This document shows positions 1 to 6,208 of a stretch of 9,792 bases of DNA, piece by piece (position 1 is the stretch's first letter; each line of letters starts with the position of its first letter). The notes beneath the pieces were generated by a model. That model was not told the origin of the DNA, did not search any database, and was given only the letters and a program-made list of their open reading frames with translations. Source of the DNA: Fusobacteriota bacterium (lineage in GTDB: Bacteria; Fusobacteriota; Fusobacteriia; JAPLKR01); NCBI GenBank assembly GCA_026387965.1, contig JAPLKR010000067.1, positions 1 through 9,792 on the forward strand, read 5' to 3'. A program made the position numbers and the translations under genes.

Positions 1-64
1 CTATTCCATAGGCAATGCGCTTTTTTATGTATGCGTTCTCTATTTTCAACATTATGTTCTCTTC
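1..64 (-). pseudogene. OrfA reading frame downstream of the premature stop (partial)
   Basis: This is the in-frame continuation of the transposase gene after the TAA at 65-67, cut by the window edge. It encodes the second half of the leucine zipper (MLKIENAYIKK resembles the ENAYLKK region of IS150-group OrfA). At 20-26, read on the minus strand, lies the heptamer A-AAA-AAG in the correct phase (ATA AAA AAG). This is the classic -1 slippery signal used by IS150 and IS911 to make the OrfAB fusion transposase. Because ribosomes stop at 65-67 before reaching it, OrfAB should not be produced. An ATG at 50-52 could allow reinitiation, but no good ribosome binding site precedes it. Confidence 0.6.
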
Positions 65-487
65 TTAGAGTTCTTCTTCACGTGTTAGAATCTTCTTTAT
101 CTTCTCTCTCTTGTCCTTTTTCACTGGATTTATTGGCCTTCCATGTGGGTTATTGAAAGCTTCGACACCGTGATTTTCATATTCTTTCTTCCAACGCGCA
201 ATAATGCTACTTTCAGAAATACCGAAATGAAAGGACGTTTCACTATATGAAGCTTTGTTATGCTTCATATAGTTTATTATATTTATCTTGAATTCGTTAC
301 TATATTTTTCATTTATATATTTTTTTGTGATACCTTTAAACCCCAATCCACGATATCTTTTTACCCATTTCAATATTTCATTGCCAGACTTTATCCCATA
401 TTTTTTAGCTAATTTAGTTGAACTCACTACCCCTGTATTATACTCTTTTACCACTAGACTCTTTAATTCATCACTATATTTTGACAT
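65..487 (-). CDS. IS3-family (IS150-like) transposase OrfA, prematurely stopped
   Basis: A 140-residue DNA-binding subunit of an IS3-type transposase. Residues about 5-47 (LAKKYGIKSGNEILKWVKRY) and about 62-105 (HFGISESSIIARWKKEY) form two consecutive helix-turn-helix units, as in the IS150 group, followed by the GRP linker and a basic stretch. OrfA normally goes on into a leucine zipper that dimerises the protein. Here the frame stops at TAA (65-67) right after TREEEL, yet the same frame continues beyond it as EENIMLKIENAYIKK. Hydrophobic residues fall at 140, 147 and 154, a perfect heptad register across the stop. I therefore read this as a nonsense mutation, not the native end. The start ATG at 485-487 has an AAGGGGGG ribosome binding site 8 bases upstream, which is buried in a hairpin (see 494-533). 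No OrfB catalytic domain is in view. Confidence 0.85.
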   Translation of the reverse strand: MSKYSDELKSLVVKEYNTGVVSSTKLAKKYGIKSGNEILKWVKRYRGLGFKGITKKYINEKYSNEFKINIINYMKHNKASYSETSFHFGISESSIIARWKKEYENHGVEAFNNPHGRPINPVKKDKREKIKKILTREEEL

Positions 488-493
488 AGAAAA

Positions 494-533
494 TGCCCCC
501 CTTGATTAGACTCGCGTCTAACTTTGGGGGGCA
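494..533 (-). promoter_or_regulatory. IS-end hairpin sequestering the orfA ribosome binding site
   Basis: On the minus strand TGCCCCCC (533-526) pairs perfectly with GGGGGGCA (501-494). Inside it, TTAGAC (521-516) pairs with GTCTAA (511-506) around a GCGA loop, which is a GNRA tetraloop. The two stems are separated by a 4x4 internal loop. The distal arm contains the AAGGGGGG ribosome binding site of orfA, 8 bases before the ATG. RNA reading in from the satP side would fold and hide that site. The helix is followed by ATTTTCT, so it might also act as a weak terminator. Hiding the transposase start in read-through transcripts is known for IS10 and IS50; for this element it is inference. Confidence 0.6.
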
Positions 534-540
534 CATCATA

Positions 541-554
541 AAGGTTCTCTTTTT
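541..554 (-). terminator. Half of a satP terminator interrupted by the IS (inferred)
   Basis: Read on the minus strand, the satP stop runs into AAAAAGAGAACC, which has the look of the left arm of an A/T-flanked terminator hairpin. Compare the complete AAAAGAGAAGG-TGCT-CCTTCTCTTTT at 6626-6651. The matching arm GGTTCTCTTTTT is absent, because seven bases later the IS begins. The inference is that the IS landed in the terminator loop and that the missing arm lies beyond its other end. Confidence 0.35.
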
Positions 555-1104
555 ATAGTGGTAATATTTTTCTTCCATATTGCCCATTAATAACTTGAGC
601 TAAACCATCATATATCGCTAAAGCACCACATAGAATACCCTCATACCCTGTAATGATCGTAAGCCCTGGGTGAAATTGGCAAGCTGCGAGTAGAAAGAAT
701 AAAATAAATAGAGTTAGAAACACTAACATAGTTACTTTTGTCTTAAATGTTCCAAAGAAAAGCCCAAGCGTCAAAATTCCCCACATAATTAAGTAGGCTG
801 CAAGTCCACTAGCAGAGGGTCCTGCAAATCCCGGAACTAATATGGGAAGAATTAAGAGAAGTACAAATGACCACCAAAAAGTTGCATAAGAGATAAAAGC
901 TACAAAGCCAAAAGTATTTCCGGTTTTAAATTCCATAATACCTGCAACAAGTTGAGCGAATCCACCATAAGCAAGCCCCATAGCAAGTATCATGGAACTG
1001 ATTTCGATGATATGTGCATTTGCTAGATTCAATAATACGGTTGTTAGACCAAACCCCAGCAGTCCTAATGGTGCTGGATTGGCAAAAGCTGATTTATTTT
1101 CCAT
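553..1104 (-). CDS. satP: SatP-type acetate/succinate:proton symporter
   Basis: A 183-residue inner-membrane transporter of the AceTr (GPR1/FUN34/YaaH) family, which in E. coli imports acetate and succinate with protons. Seen: the family signature NPAPLGL at residues 9-15, about six hydrophobic segments, the FWWSF segment around 76-80, and the conserved C-terminal tail [11 protein letters not shown]. The length matches E. coli SatP (188). The start is the ATG at 1104, which has AAGGAGA upstream and leads directly into the family N-terminus. A longer open frame to 1197 runs back through the end of miaA and has no family match. It lies 26 bp behind miaA with no terminator or clear promoter between, so it is probably the last gene of the rplU-obg-miaA transcript. 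The functional link to the translation genes is unclear. Its downstream terminator appears split by the IS. Confidence 0.93.
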   Translation of the reverse strand: MENKSAFANPAPLGLLGFGLTTVLLNLANAHIIEISSMILAMGLAYGGFAQLVAGIMEFKTGNTFGFVAFISYATFWWSFVLLLILPILVPGFAGPSASGLAAYLIMWGILTLGLFFGTFKTKVTMLVFLTLFILFFLLAACQFHPGLTIITGYEGILCGALAIYDGLAQVINGQYGRKILPL

Positions 1105-1130
1105 TTTTTGAAAATCTCCTTTTAATATTT

Positions 1131-2027
1131 TTATTTTATCTTTTGAATAATACTTTCGAGCGCGTCCGAAGATGAAAGTGTGTCTAAATTCAACCATGTG
1201 GTATTTTCAAGCTTACGAAACCATGTGAGTTGCCGTTTTGCATAGTTTCTCGAATGCTGCTGAATTTTTGAAATGGCTTCATCTAATGTACTTAAACCAT
1301 CAAAATATTCAAACAGTTCGGGGTATCCAATACCTTGTAGAGCAGTTATAGCCTTTTTTTGTAAATGGTATAGTGTGTGTGCTTCCTCGACTAGGCCTAA
1401 TTTTATCATACTAAGCACACGATTGTCAATTCTCTCATATAACACATTTTTATCTCGAGTAAGGACGAATGTTGTAAAATCAACATGATGGTTCTTAATA
1501 TTTTTACGTGAAACTTTCCAAAAACTTTGGTCGGTTTGTTTAACTACTTCTAAAGCACGAATAACCCGCAAAGGATTACAAATATCGATATTTTCATAAG
1601 ATAAAATGTCAACTTTCTTTAGAATTCCGCGTAGTTGTTCTAGCGAAAGTGTTTCAAGATGCTGTCGATAGAGACTATCTTCTTTGGGTAAGTTTGCAAG
1701 CCCTTCAACAATTCCTTTTGCATAAAGGCCGGTACCACCAACGAGAAGACAATGGGTATATATAGATTCAAGTATATTAAGTAGTGAACTACATTGGCTA
1801 ACGTAATCTCCAACACTGTATTTTTCACTAATAGTAGCGATGTCAATCATATAGTGAGGAATACGCTTTTGCTCTTCTTGCGTGGCTTTAGCCGTACCAA
1901 TATCCAAACCTTTATATACCTGCATTGAATCACAGGAAATAATGGGGCATTTAAGCTTTTCAGCGAGCATAAGTGACAGTTCTGTCTTTCCAACGCCTGT
2001 TGGACCAACAAGTAGAATGCCTTTCAT
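1131..2027 (-). CDS. miaA: tRNA dimethylallyltransferase MiaA
   Basis: A 298-residue cytosolic enzyme that transfers a dimethylallyl group from DMAPP to N6 of A37 in tRNAs reading UNN codons, the first step of (ms2)i6A formation. Seen: the P-loop GPTGVGKT at residues 8-15; [15 protein letters not shown] at 33-47, containing the conserved Asp and substrate-binding segment; VGGTGLY at 96-102; the IGYPELFEY motif in the second half; and the [13 protein letters not shown] motif near the C-terminus, typical of the family. Length is normal. The ATG at 2027 lies two bases after the obg stop, and its ribosome binding site (GGAG) sits inside the last codons of obg, so translation is probably coupled. 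The pairing obg-miaA-satP is not a universal arrangement. Confidence 0.97.
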   Translation of the reverse strand: MKGILLVGPTGVGKTELSLMLAEKLKCPIISCDSMQVYKGLDIGTAKATQEEQKRIPHYMIDIATISEKYSVGDYVSQCSSLLNILESIYTHCLLVGGTGLYAKGIVEGLANLPKEDSLYRQHLETLSLEQLRGILKKVDILSYENIDICNPLRVIRALEVVKQTDQSFWKVSRKNIKNHHVDFTTFVLTRDKNVLYERIDNRVLSMIKLGLVEEAHTLYHLQKKAITALQGIGYPELFEYFDGLSTLDEAISKIQQHSRNYAKRQLTWFRKLENTTWLNLDTLSSSDALESIIQKIK

Positions 2028-2029
2028 AT

Positions 2030-3313
2030 TTACTCCATAAATTCGAATTCACGACCTGCAATTTGGACTGTATCGCCTTCTTCAACACCACGCTTTCTAA
2101 GTTCTTTTTCAAGACCTTTATTGCGTAGGATATGAATGAAGTTTAGAACTGAGTCTTCATGATTAAAAAGGAATCGAAGAAGAAGCTTTTCCACAATTCT
2201 TCCCTTAATAACCCAAGTTCCTTCAGAGTCTTGAGTGATATCCCACTCAGGCATGGAGTCAAAAACACGTTCCTGTTCTGTAAGGGGTTCTATTTCATCT
2301 TCTAATGGTTCTACTTGAATTTCGTTTAAGAATTCTTGTGTTTTATAAAGTAGTGGAGGAATTCCTTCTCCAGTTGCAGCAGAGAGGGCATAGAAGAGAT
2401 GTCCTTCTTTCTCAACATATTCTTTGATCGTGTCTAAAATTGTTTTATCATATATGGCATCAATTTTATTTGCAACAACAATTTGAGGTTTTGAAGCAAG
2501 CTTAGGGCTATATTCTTTAAGCTCTTTTTGGATAACTTGATAATCTTCAATAGGATCTCTCCCATCAAAACAGGCTGCATCTAAAAGATGGTAGATTACT
2601 CTGCATCTTTCAATATGTCTTAAAAATTTAATTCCAAGACCTTTTCCTTCGTGAGCGCCTTCTACAAGACCTGGAATATCAGCAATAACAAACGAATGTT
2701 TATCATCAACACGAACGACTCCGAGATTAGGAACAATGGTTGTGAAATGATAAGCCGCTACTTTAGCTTTAGCTGCAGAGACTTTGTTGATAAATGTTGA
2801 TTTACCAACACTTGGGAAACCTACAAGAGCAACATCGCCTAAAAGTTTTAATTCTAACTTAACCTTTAACTCTTTTCCTGGAAATCCTTTTTCTGAGTAT
2901 TTTGGTGTTTGATGAATTGAACTTCTAAAATGGTTATTTCCTCTTCCACCATCCCCCCCTCTTAAGAGTTCTCTTTGAGAGTAAGGTTCGCTCATGTCAA
3001 GATAAAGCGTACCATCTTGAGCGTCGCGTACCATGGTTCCAACGGGAACTTTAATAACGAGGTCATCTGCACTTTTTCCAGTACTGAGTTTTTTGAAGCC
3101 ATTATCGCCATCTAGGGCGAAAAAATTATGCTGATGTTTGAAATTGATTAATGTGTTCATATTTGGATCTGCTTCAAAGACGATACTTCCACCTTTTCCG
3201 CCATCGCCCCCATCAGGGCCACCAAATTGAACGGATTTTTCTCTACGAAAAGTTGCGGCACCATCGCCACCTTTTCCACTTCTTAATTCGATGATTGCCT
3301 CATCAATAAACAT
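2030..3313 (-). CDS. obg: Obg/CgtA ribosome-assembly GTPase
   Basis: A 427-residue essential GTPase that binds the 50S particle and takes part in its maturation and in stress signalling. Seen in order: the glycine-rich Obg fold at residues 1-158 (GKGGDG, GGPDGGDGGKGG, LRGGDGGRGNNHF); the G domain with G1 GFPSVGKST (165-173), switch TT (191-192), G3 DIPG (212-215), G4 NKID (282-285) and G5 SAATGEG (311-317); then an OCT-type C-terminal domain from about 350 (WVIKGRIVEKLL to the end). The start is the ATG at 3313, preceded by GGGAGGTGA. The open frame to 3382 would add 23 residues encoded by the terminator hairpin and is rejected. It follows rpmA in the usual rplU-rpmA-obg order, but with a terminator-like hairpin only 27 bases upstream of its start. 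Confidence 0.98.
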   Translation of the reverse strand: MFIDEAIIELRSGKGGDGAATFRREKSVQFGGPDGGDGGKGGSIVFEADPNMNTLINFKHQHNFFALDGDNGFKKLSTGKSADDLVIKVPVGTMVRDAQDGTLYLDMSEPYSQRELLRGGDGGRGNNHFRSSIHQTPKYSEKGFPGKELKVKLELKLLGDVALVGFPSVGKSTFINKVSAAKAKVAAYHFTTIVPNLGVVRVDDKHSFVIADIPGLVEGAHEGKGLGIKFLRHIERCRVIYHLLDAACFDGRDPIEDYQVIQKELKEYSPKLASKPQIVVANKIDAIYDKTILDTIKEYVEKEGHLFYALSAATGEGIPPLLYKTQEFLNEIQVEPLEDEIEPLTEQERVFDSMPEWDITQDSEGTWVIKGRIVEKLLLRFLFNHEDSVLNFIHILRNKGLEKELRKRGVEEGDTVQIAGREFEFME

Positions 3314-3340
3314 ATTTTCACCTCCCAGTGAAATTTTTAG

Positions 3341-3369
3341 AAAAAATGCCCAGCAAAACTTGCTGGGCA
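3341..3369 (-). terminator. Intra-operon Rho-independent terminator/attenuator between rpmA and obg
   Basis: On the minus strand TGCCCAGCA pairs perfectly with TGCTGGGCA around a 5-base loop, followed directly by six Ts. This is a textbook intrinsic terminator, located after rpmA and before obg. No convincing promoter fits between it and the obg ribosome binding site, so obg, miaA and satP would depend on read-through. A smaller palindrome (TTAGAA-TT-TTCTAA, 3383-3396) lies just upstream and could take part in an alternative fold. Confidence 0.8.
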
Positions 3370-3404
3370 GAATGTTAGTCAATTAGAATTTTCTAACGAT
3401 TAAA

Positions 3405-3677
3405 TTACTGGACTGCTACTGGATAAACACTAACTCTTTTTCTAGTTTTTCCCATTTTTTTGAATGTTTCGAATTTAACTTTGCCTTCAACAAGAGAAAA
3501 AATTGTGTGATCTTTTCCAATTGATACATTTGTACCAGTATGAAATTTTGTTCCTCTTTGTCTAACGATGATGTTTCCAGGAATTACCACTTCACCATCA
3601 TATTTCTTCACCCCAAGATACTTAGGGTTGCTATCGCGTCCGTTTTTACTGCTTCCAAGACCTTTCTTGTGTGCCAT
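3405..3677 (-). CDS. rpmA: Large-subunit ribosomal protein L27
   Basis: A 90-residue L27, whose flexible N-terminus reaches towards the peptidyl-transferase centre. Seen: the signature [19 protein letters not shown] followed by the [19 protein letters not shown] and G(K)[14 protein letters not shown] blocks. The ATG at 3677 has AAGGAGG 9 bases upstream. Unlike the L27 of most Bacillota and Fusobacteriota, there is no N-terminal extension ending in FFA before the mature AHKKG sequence. The gene lies 31 bp behind rplU with no room for the Prp protease gene. The two absences agree with each other. It is followed by the terminator at 3341-3369. Confidence 0.98.
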   Translation of the reverse strand: MAHKKGLGSSKNGRDSNPKYLGVKKYDGEVVIPGNIIVRQRGTKFHTGTNVSIGKDHTIFSLVEGKVKFETFKKMGKTRKRVSVYPVAVQ

Positions 3678-3708
3678 TTCGCTTGAACCTCCTTCTAAAT
3701 AAATTAGC

Positions 3709-4020
3709 TTACGCTTCGATTTTTACAATTTTTAATGCTGTAAATTGTTGTCTGTGACCGATTTTCTTGCGGAAACCTGTTTTTCTTTTGTATTTGAAAG
3801 AGATTACCTTTTTACATTTTCCATGCTCAACCACTTCAACGATTACTTTTGCACCGCTAACATAAGGGGCTCCTACTTGAATGTTTCCATCTTTTGACAC
3901 TAATAACACTTCTTTGATTTCTACCGAATTGTTAACATCAAAAGATAGCTTTTCTACGTTTAGAACGTCTCCTACAGCAACTTTATATTGCTTTCCACCT
4001 GTTTTAATTACTGCGTACAT
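3709..4020 (-). CDS. rplU: Large-subunit ribosomal protein L21
   Basis: A 103-residue L21, which binds 23S rRNA. Seen: the N-terminus [14 protein letters not shown] and the C-terminal block [20 protein letters not shown], both diagnostic. The start is the ATG at 4020 with a near-perfect AGGAGGTG site at 4026-4033. An upstream in-frame ATG at 4095 would translate the leader and lies at the likely transcription start, so it is rejected. First gene of the minus-strand operon, with its own promoter (4099-4128) and a structured leader. Confidence 0.98.
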   Translation of the reverse strand: MYAVIKTGGKQYKVAVGDVLNVEKLSFDVNNSVEIKEVLLVSKDGNIQVGAPYVSGAKVIVEVVEHGKCKKVISFKYKRKTGFRKKIGHRQQFTALKIVKIEA

Positions 4021-4041
4021 TAAAACACCTCCTAAAAATTT

Positions 4042-4076
4042 CGCCAAACTGGGTGCTATCTTACCCAACATTTGCG
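4042..4076 (-). promoter_or_regulatory. Hairpin in the rplU 5' leader (possible L21 autoregulatory leader)
   Basis: In the transcript a two-part helix forms just upstream of the ribosome binding site. CGC+AAA (4076-4071) pairs with TTT+GCG (4048-4042, one bulged base). Above it, TTGGGT pairs with ACCCAG around an 8-base loop (inner stem 4050-4067). The leader is only about 70 bases, so this fills much of it. L21 leaders that control their own operon are known in Bacillota. Whether this is one of them cannot be decided by eye. Confidence 0.4.
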
Positions 4077-4098
4077 CGATATGTAATACATACACAGT

Positions 4099-4128
4099 AG
4101 TATACCACGAAATTCATTAAAAAGTCAA
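4099..4128 (-). promoter_or_regulatory. Sigma70-type promoter of the rplU operon
   Basis: On the minus strand TTGACT (4128-4123) and TATACT (4104-4099) are separated by 18 bases, and both boxes are one mismatch from consensus. Transcription would start near 4092, giving a leader of about 70 bases. A small palindrome ATGTA-A-TACAT (4081-4091) sits at the predicted start. Confidence 0.75.
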
Positions 4129-4374
4129 TAAGATTATCCAGTTTTTGTGAGTTTGTCTAAAACGTATAATAAAGTGTGAGTGTTGGGACGGGCGCGAAAA
4201 ATTTGCGCATAAAAGATTCTTATAGAGAAATATTTCGAGTATAAGCAAAATCTGACTTGCTGCTGGTTTTCATAATTAAGTTAAAAGAGTGGAAAAATCA
4301 AGTAAAGTGTTATCGGTGAAATTAGTGACGAAATATTCGTTTGTATGCAAAATGGTTGCTGTTGCGTATAGAGA
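4129..4374. other. Divergent intergenic region between rplU and rplS promoters
   Basis: About 245 bases with no credible reading frame on either strand. It contains a perfect plus-strand TATAAT at 4165-4170, but without a good -35 box at 17 bases. A short GCGC...GCGC stem lies at 4192-4208. I see no terminator downstream of the TATAAT that would define a small RNA, and nothing else recognisable. Confidence 0.5.
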
Positions 4375-4403
4375 TTGACAATTTTGAAAAAATATGGTAA
4401 ACT
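4375..4403 (+). promoter_or_regulatory. Sigma70-type promoter of rplS
   Basis: A perfect TTGACA at 4375-4380 and TAAACT at 4398-4403 with a 17-base spacer. Transcription would start near 4410, leaving a leader of about 64 bases. The leader contains the perfect palindrome ATATCTTAAGATAT (4431-4444) before the AGGAGG site at 4461-4466. Confidence 0.8.
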
Positions 4404-4473
4404 TTTAAAGTTAAAAAAATATTCCGCTAGATATCTTAAGATATGTATGAATATCCAATTAGGAGGCAGTAAC

Positions 4474-4824
4474 ATGAAGAACCAATTTATCGAACTGGTT
4501 GAAAGAACACAAATGAGAACAGATATCCCTGAATTTAAAGCAGGAGATACAATCCAAGTTTACTACAAAGTAAAAGAGGGTGTTAAAGAGCGTATTCAGT
4601 TATTCCAAGGTGTGTGCATCGCATTTTCGGGGCAAGGACTTACAAGAAGCTTTACAGTTAGAAAAGTATCAGATGGTATTGGAGTAGAGAGGATTTTTCC
4701 TTTAAACTCACCATTGATTGACAAACTTGAAGTTAAAGCGGTTGGAAGAGTTCGTAGAGCAAAACTTTACTATTTACGTGGACTTTCTGGAAAAGCGTCA
4801 AGAATTAAAGAAATTAGAAGATAA
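4474..4824 (+). CDS. rplS: Large-subunit ribosomal protein L19
   Basis: A 116-residue L19, found at the 30S-50S interface. Seen: [21 protein letters not shown] near the N-terminus, [12 protein letters not shown], the [23 protein letters not shown] block and the C-terminal [20 protein letters not shown], all diagnostic. The start is the ATG at 4474 with AGGAGG at 4461-4466. The in-frame ATG at 4375 overlaps the -35 box and is not used. It is transcribed on its own from the promoter at 4375-4403 to the terminator at 4832-4860, not within the common rpsP-rimM-trmD-rplS operon. lepB follows, as in several low-GC bacteria. Confidence 0.98.
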   Translation: MKNQFIELVERTQMRTDIPEFKAGDTIQVYYKVKEGVKERIQLFQGVCIAFSGQGLTRSFTVRKVSDGIGVERIFPLNSPLIDKLEVKAVGRVRRAKLYYLRGLSGKASRIKEIRR

Positions 4825-4831
4825 GCATATT

Positions 4832-4860
4832 AAAAAGCTAGCATTTGCTAGCTTTTTTTT
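4832..4860 (+). terminator. Rho-independent terminator after rplS
   Basis: AGCTAGC pairs with GCTAGCT around a 4-base loop, flanked by an A-run on the left and eight Ts on the right (4853-4860). It begins 7 bases after the rplS stop. The left A-run means it could also work on the opposite strand. Confidence 0.9.
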
Positions 4861-4871
4861 AATAAATTTTG

Positions 4872-4889
4872 TATAATTACATGTGTAAT
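4872..4889 (+). promoter_or_regulatory. Probable lepB promoter -10 with overlapping BlaI/CopY-like palindrome
   Basis: A perfect TATAAT (4872-4877) lies 54 bases before the lepB ATG. At the usual distance, the -35 region falls inside the rplS terminator and is poor (TAGCTT at 4849-4854). Overlapping the -10 is the palindrome ATTACA-TG-TGTAAT (4876-4889). Its core TACATGTGTA fits the TACA-N2-TGTA operator pattern of CopY/BlaI/MecI repressors. The weak -35 box and the overlap suggest a regulated promoter, but the repressor assignment is a guess from one site. Confidence 0.4.
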
Positions 4890-4930
4890 GTCGAAACATA
4901 CTATTATTTAGATACTCAAGGAGGAATATA

Positions 4931-6208
4931 ATGCCGCTTTCAGCCATTATTACTAATGCAATCATTTATATTATTGTAACTGTGTTTTTTATTTTACTCA
5001 TTATTTATGAGAAGAAAATAGGACGCTGGATTAAAGGCCATCGTGATAAAGTTTCGGGAAAGATGGTTTCGCGTTTTGGATTTTCTATGAACAAAGGAGT
5101 CGGCTTAGGTATTCAAGTTGTACAAGCTGTCTTTATTGTTGTAATGGGTATCTATATCAATTCACAAGTAGGTCTCAATCGATTAATGCTTATCATGCTA
5201 CTCATCAATTTTATAGCTGTAGTCGTAAACTACAAAAAACATGCGATGTATGCAACACTCTTTGTGGTTGATATTATTGGAATACTTGCAGCGATTATGT
5301 TTGGGCCAAATAGTAATTATTTGAATTTGGGAAACATAGGAACAGATAGCAGCTGGATGAATAATTCAGGTATTTGGATGTTAATTGTTTTTTTTGCAGT
5401 GAATGCACTGTTTTTCATTGTACAGATTTTTGCCATTCCTGAGGCGATAAAGAAAACAATTGATATCGTAGAAGCTATTATTACTGCTGTTGTGCTAGTT
5501 TTAATTATTCAACATTTTTATATCGGAAATTTTTTAGTTCCAACAACGAGTATGGTTCCAACCATTCAACCTCAAGATAGAATGTTTGCCAACATGATAG
5601 AGTATAAATTTATTGCGCCAAAACGTGGAGAGGTTATTATTTTCAAAGAGCCAATGACAAACAAAGAAAATTTTACCAAACGTATCATAGGACTTCCTGG
5701 AGACAGTGTTCATATTGGAAGTGATGGGCATGTGTATATTAATGGGCAGCCATTAACGGGCGCGCTCTACAATAGAGCTTATTACCAAATGGGCGCTTTA
5801 GGAAACGGAACATGGGTAGTGCCTAAAAAAGGTGATACAATTCGATTAGAAGGTGGAAATTTTACGCTTTTAGGTCAACCGCTTAATGCTAACACAATGA
5901 ATCAAATTCAAAACAATTTAAGAAACTCGCCAGCAGTCAATGAGGGAATAGCAAATTATGGGACATGGATTTTAAACGGTAACGAAATTACAGGACCGTG
6001 CTTAGATTTAATGTGGGATAAGAAAACAATGGCAGAACTCGAAGCGGGCAAAACAATTACCCTTACACATAACTATTATTTCTGTATGGGTGATAACTCT
6101 CTTGATAGCTTAGATTCACGTTACTGGGGATTTGTAGCACAGCCAAGAATCAAAGGAAGCATATTCTTTAAATTTTTCCCAATTCAAGATATGGGAATTG
6201 TACGTTAG
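4931..6208 (+). CDS. lepB: Signal peptidase I, long multi-pass form
   Basis: A 425-residue type I signal peptidase, which cleaves signal peptides from exported proteins at the outer face of the membrane with a Ser-Lys dyad. Seen: the nucleophile Ser207 in PTTSMVPTI, the base Lys250 in FTKRIIGLPGD, and box E GDNSLDSLDSRYWG at 387-400. The catalytic part (about 200-425) carries a long insertion between the Lys box and box E (about 275-380). Before it lie six hydrophobic helices at roughly 5-27, 57-76, 82-101, 105-123, 147-168 and 176-197, where most LepB proteins have one or two. The ATG at 4931 has AAGGAGG at 4919-4925. The stop abuts the next gene, and a decayed copy of its 3' end lies at 6693-6835. 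The protease assignment is firm; the role of the membrane domain is unknown. Confidence 0.93.
   Translation: MPLSAIITNAIIYIIVTVFFILLIIYEKKIGRWIKGHRDKVSGKMVSRFGFSMNKGVGLGIQVVQAVFIVVMGIYINSQVGLNRLMLIMLLINFIAVVVNYKKHAMYATLFVVDIIGILAAIMFGPNSNYLNLGNIGTDSSWMNNSGIWMLIVFFAVNALFFIVQIFAIPEAIKKTIDIVEAIITAVVLVLIIQHFYIGNFLVPTTSMVPTIQPQDRMFANMIEYKFIAPKRGEVIIFKEPMTNKENFTKRIIGLPGDSVHIGSDGHVYINGQPLTGALYNRAYYQMGALGNGTWVVPKKGDTIRLEGGNFTLLGQPLNANTMNQIQNNLRNSPAVNEGIANYGTWILNGNEITGPCLDLMWDKKTMAELEAGKTITLTHNYYFCMGDNSLDSLDSRYWGFVAQPRIKGSIFFKFFPIQDMGIVR

Larger units (their letters stand above)
1..535 (-). mobile_element. IS3-family insertion sequence, left end (partial)
   Basis: The region holds the transposase-proximal end of an IS that continues past the left edge of the window. 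Seen: an OrfA-like double helix-turn-helix gene reading away from the end, and, read on the minus strand from 535, a terminus TGTGCCCCCCAAAGTTAGAC. A terminus starting with TG close in front of orfA is the usual IS3-family layout. An A6G heptamer in the orfA frame at 20-26 fits the programmed frameshifting known in this family. The exact outer base (535 or 533) is inferred from the TG rule, because the second terminal repeat and the target duplication are outside the window. The element lies 17 bp behind the satP stop codon. It is probably inactive because of the stop in orfA. Confidence 0.85.

Noticed and set aside
1105-1197. Longer N-terminus for SatP overlapping the miaA end
   Set aside because: The family N-terminus begins shortly before NPAPLGL, and the ATG at 1104 has AAGGAGA; the extension is miaA sequence in another phase.
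4081-4095. Upstream ATG extending L21 by 25 residues
   Set aside because: It lies at the predicted transcription start, and the extension would be encoded by the structured leader. The ATG at 4020 has AGGAGGTG and the exact L21 N-terminus.
4192-4208. GCGC-GCGC stem as a small RNA or terminator
   Set aside because: Only four G/C pairs with a bulge and no T-run; too weak to call.
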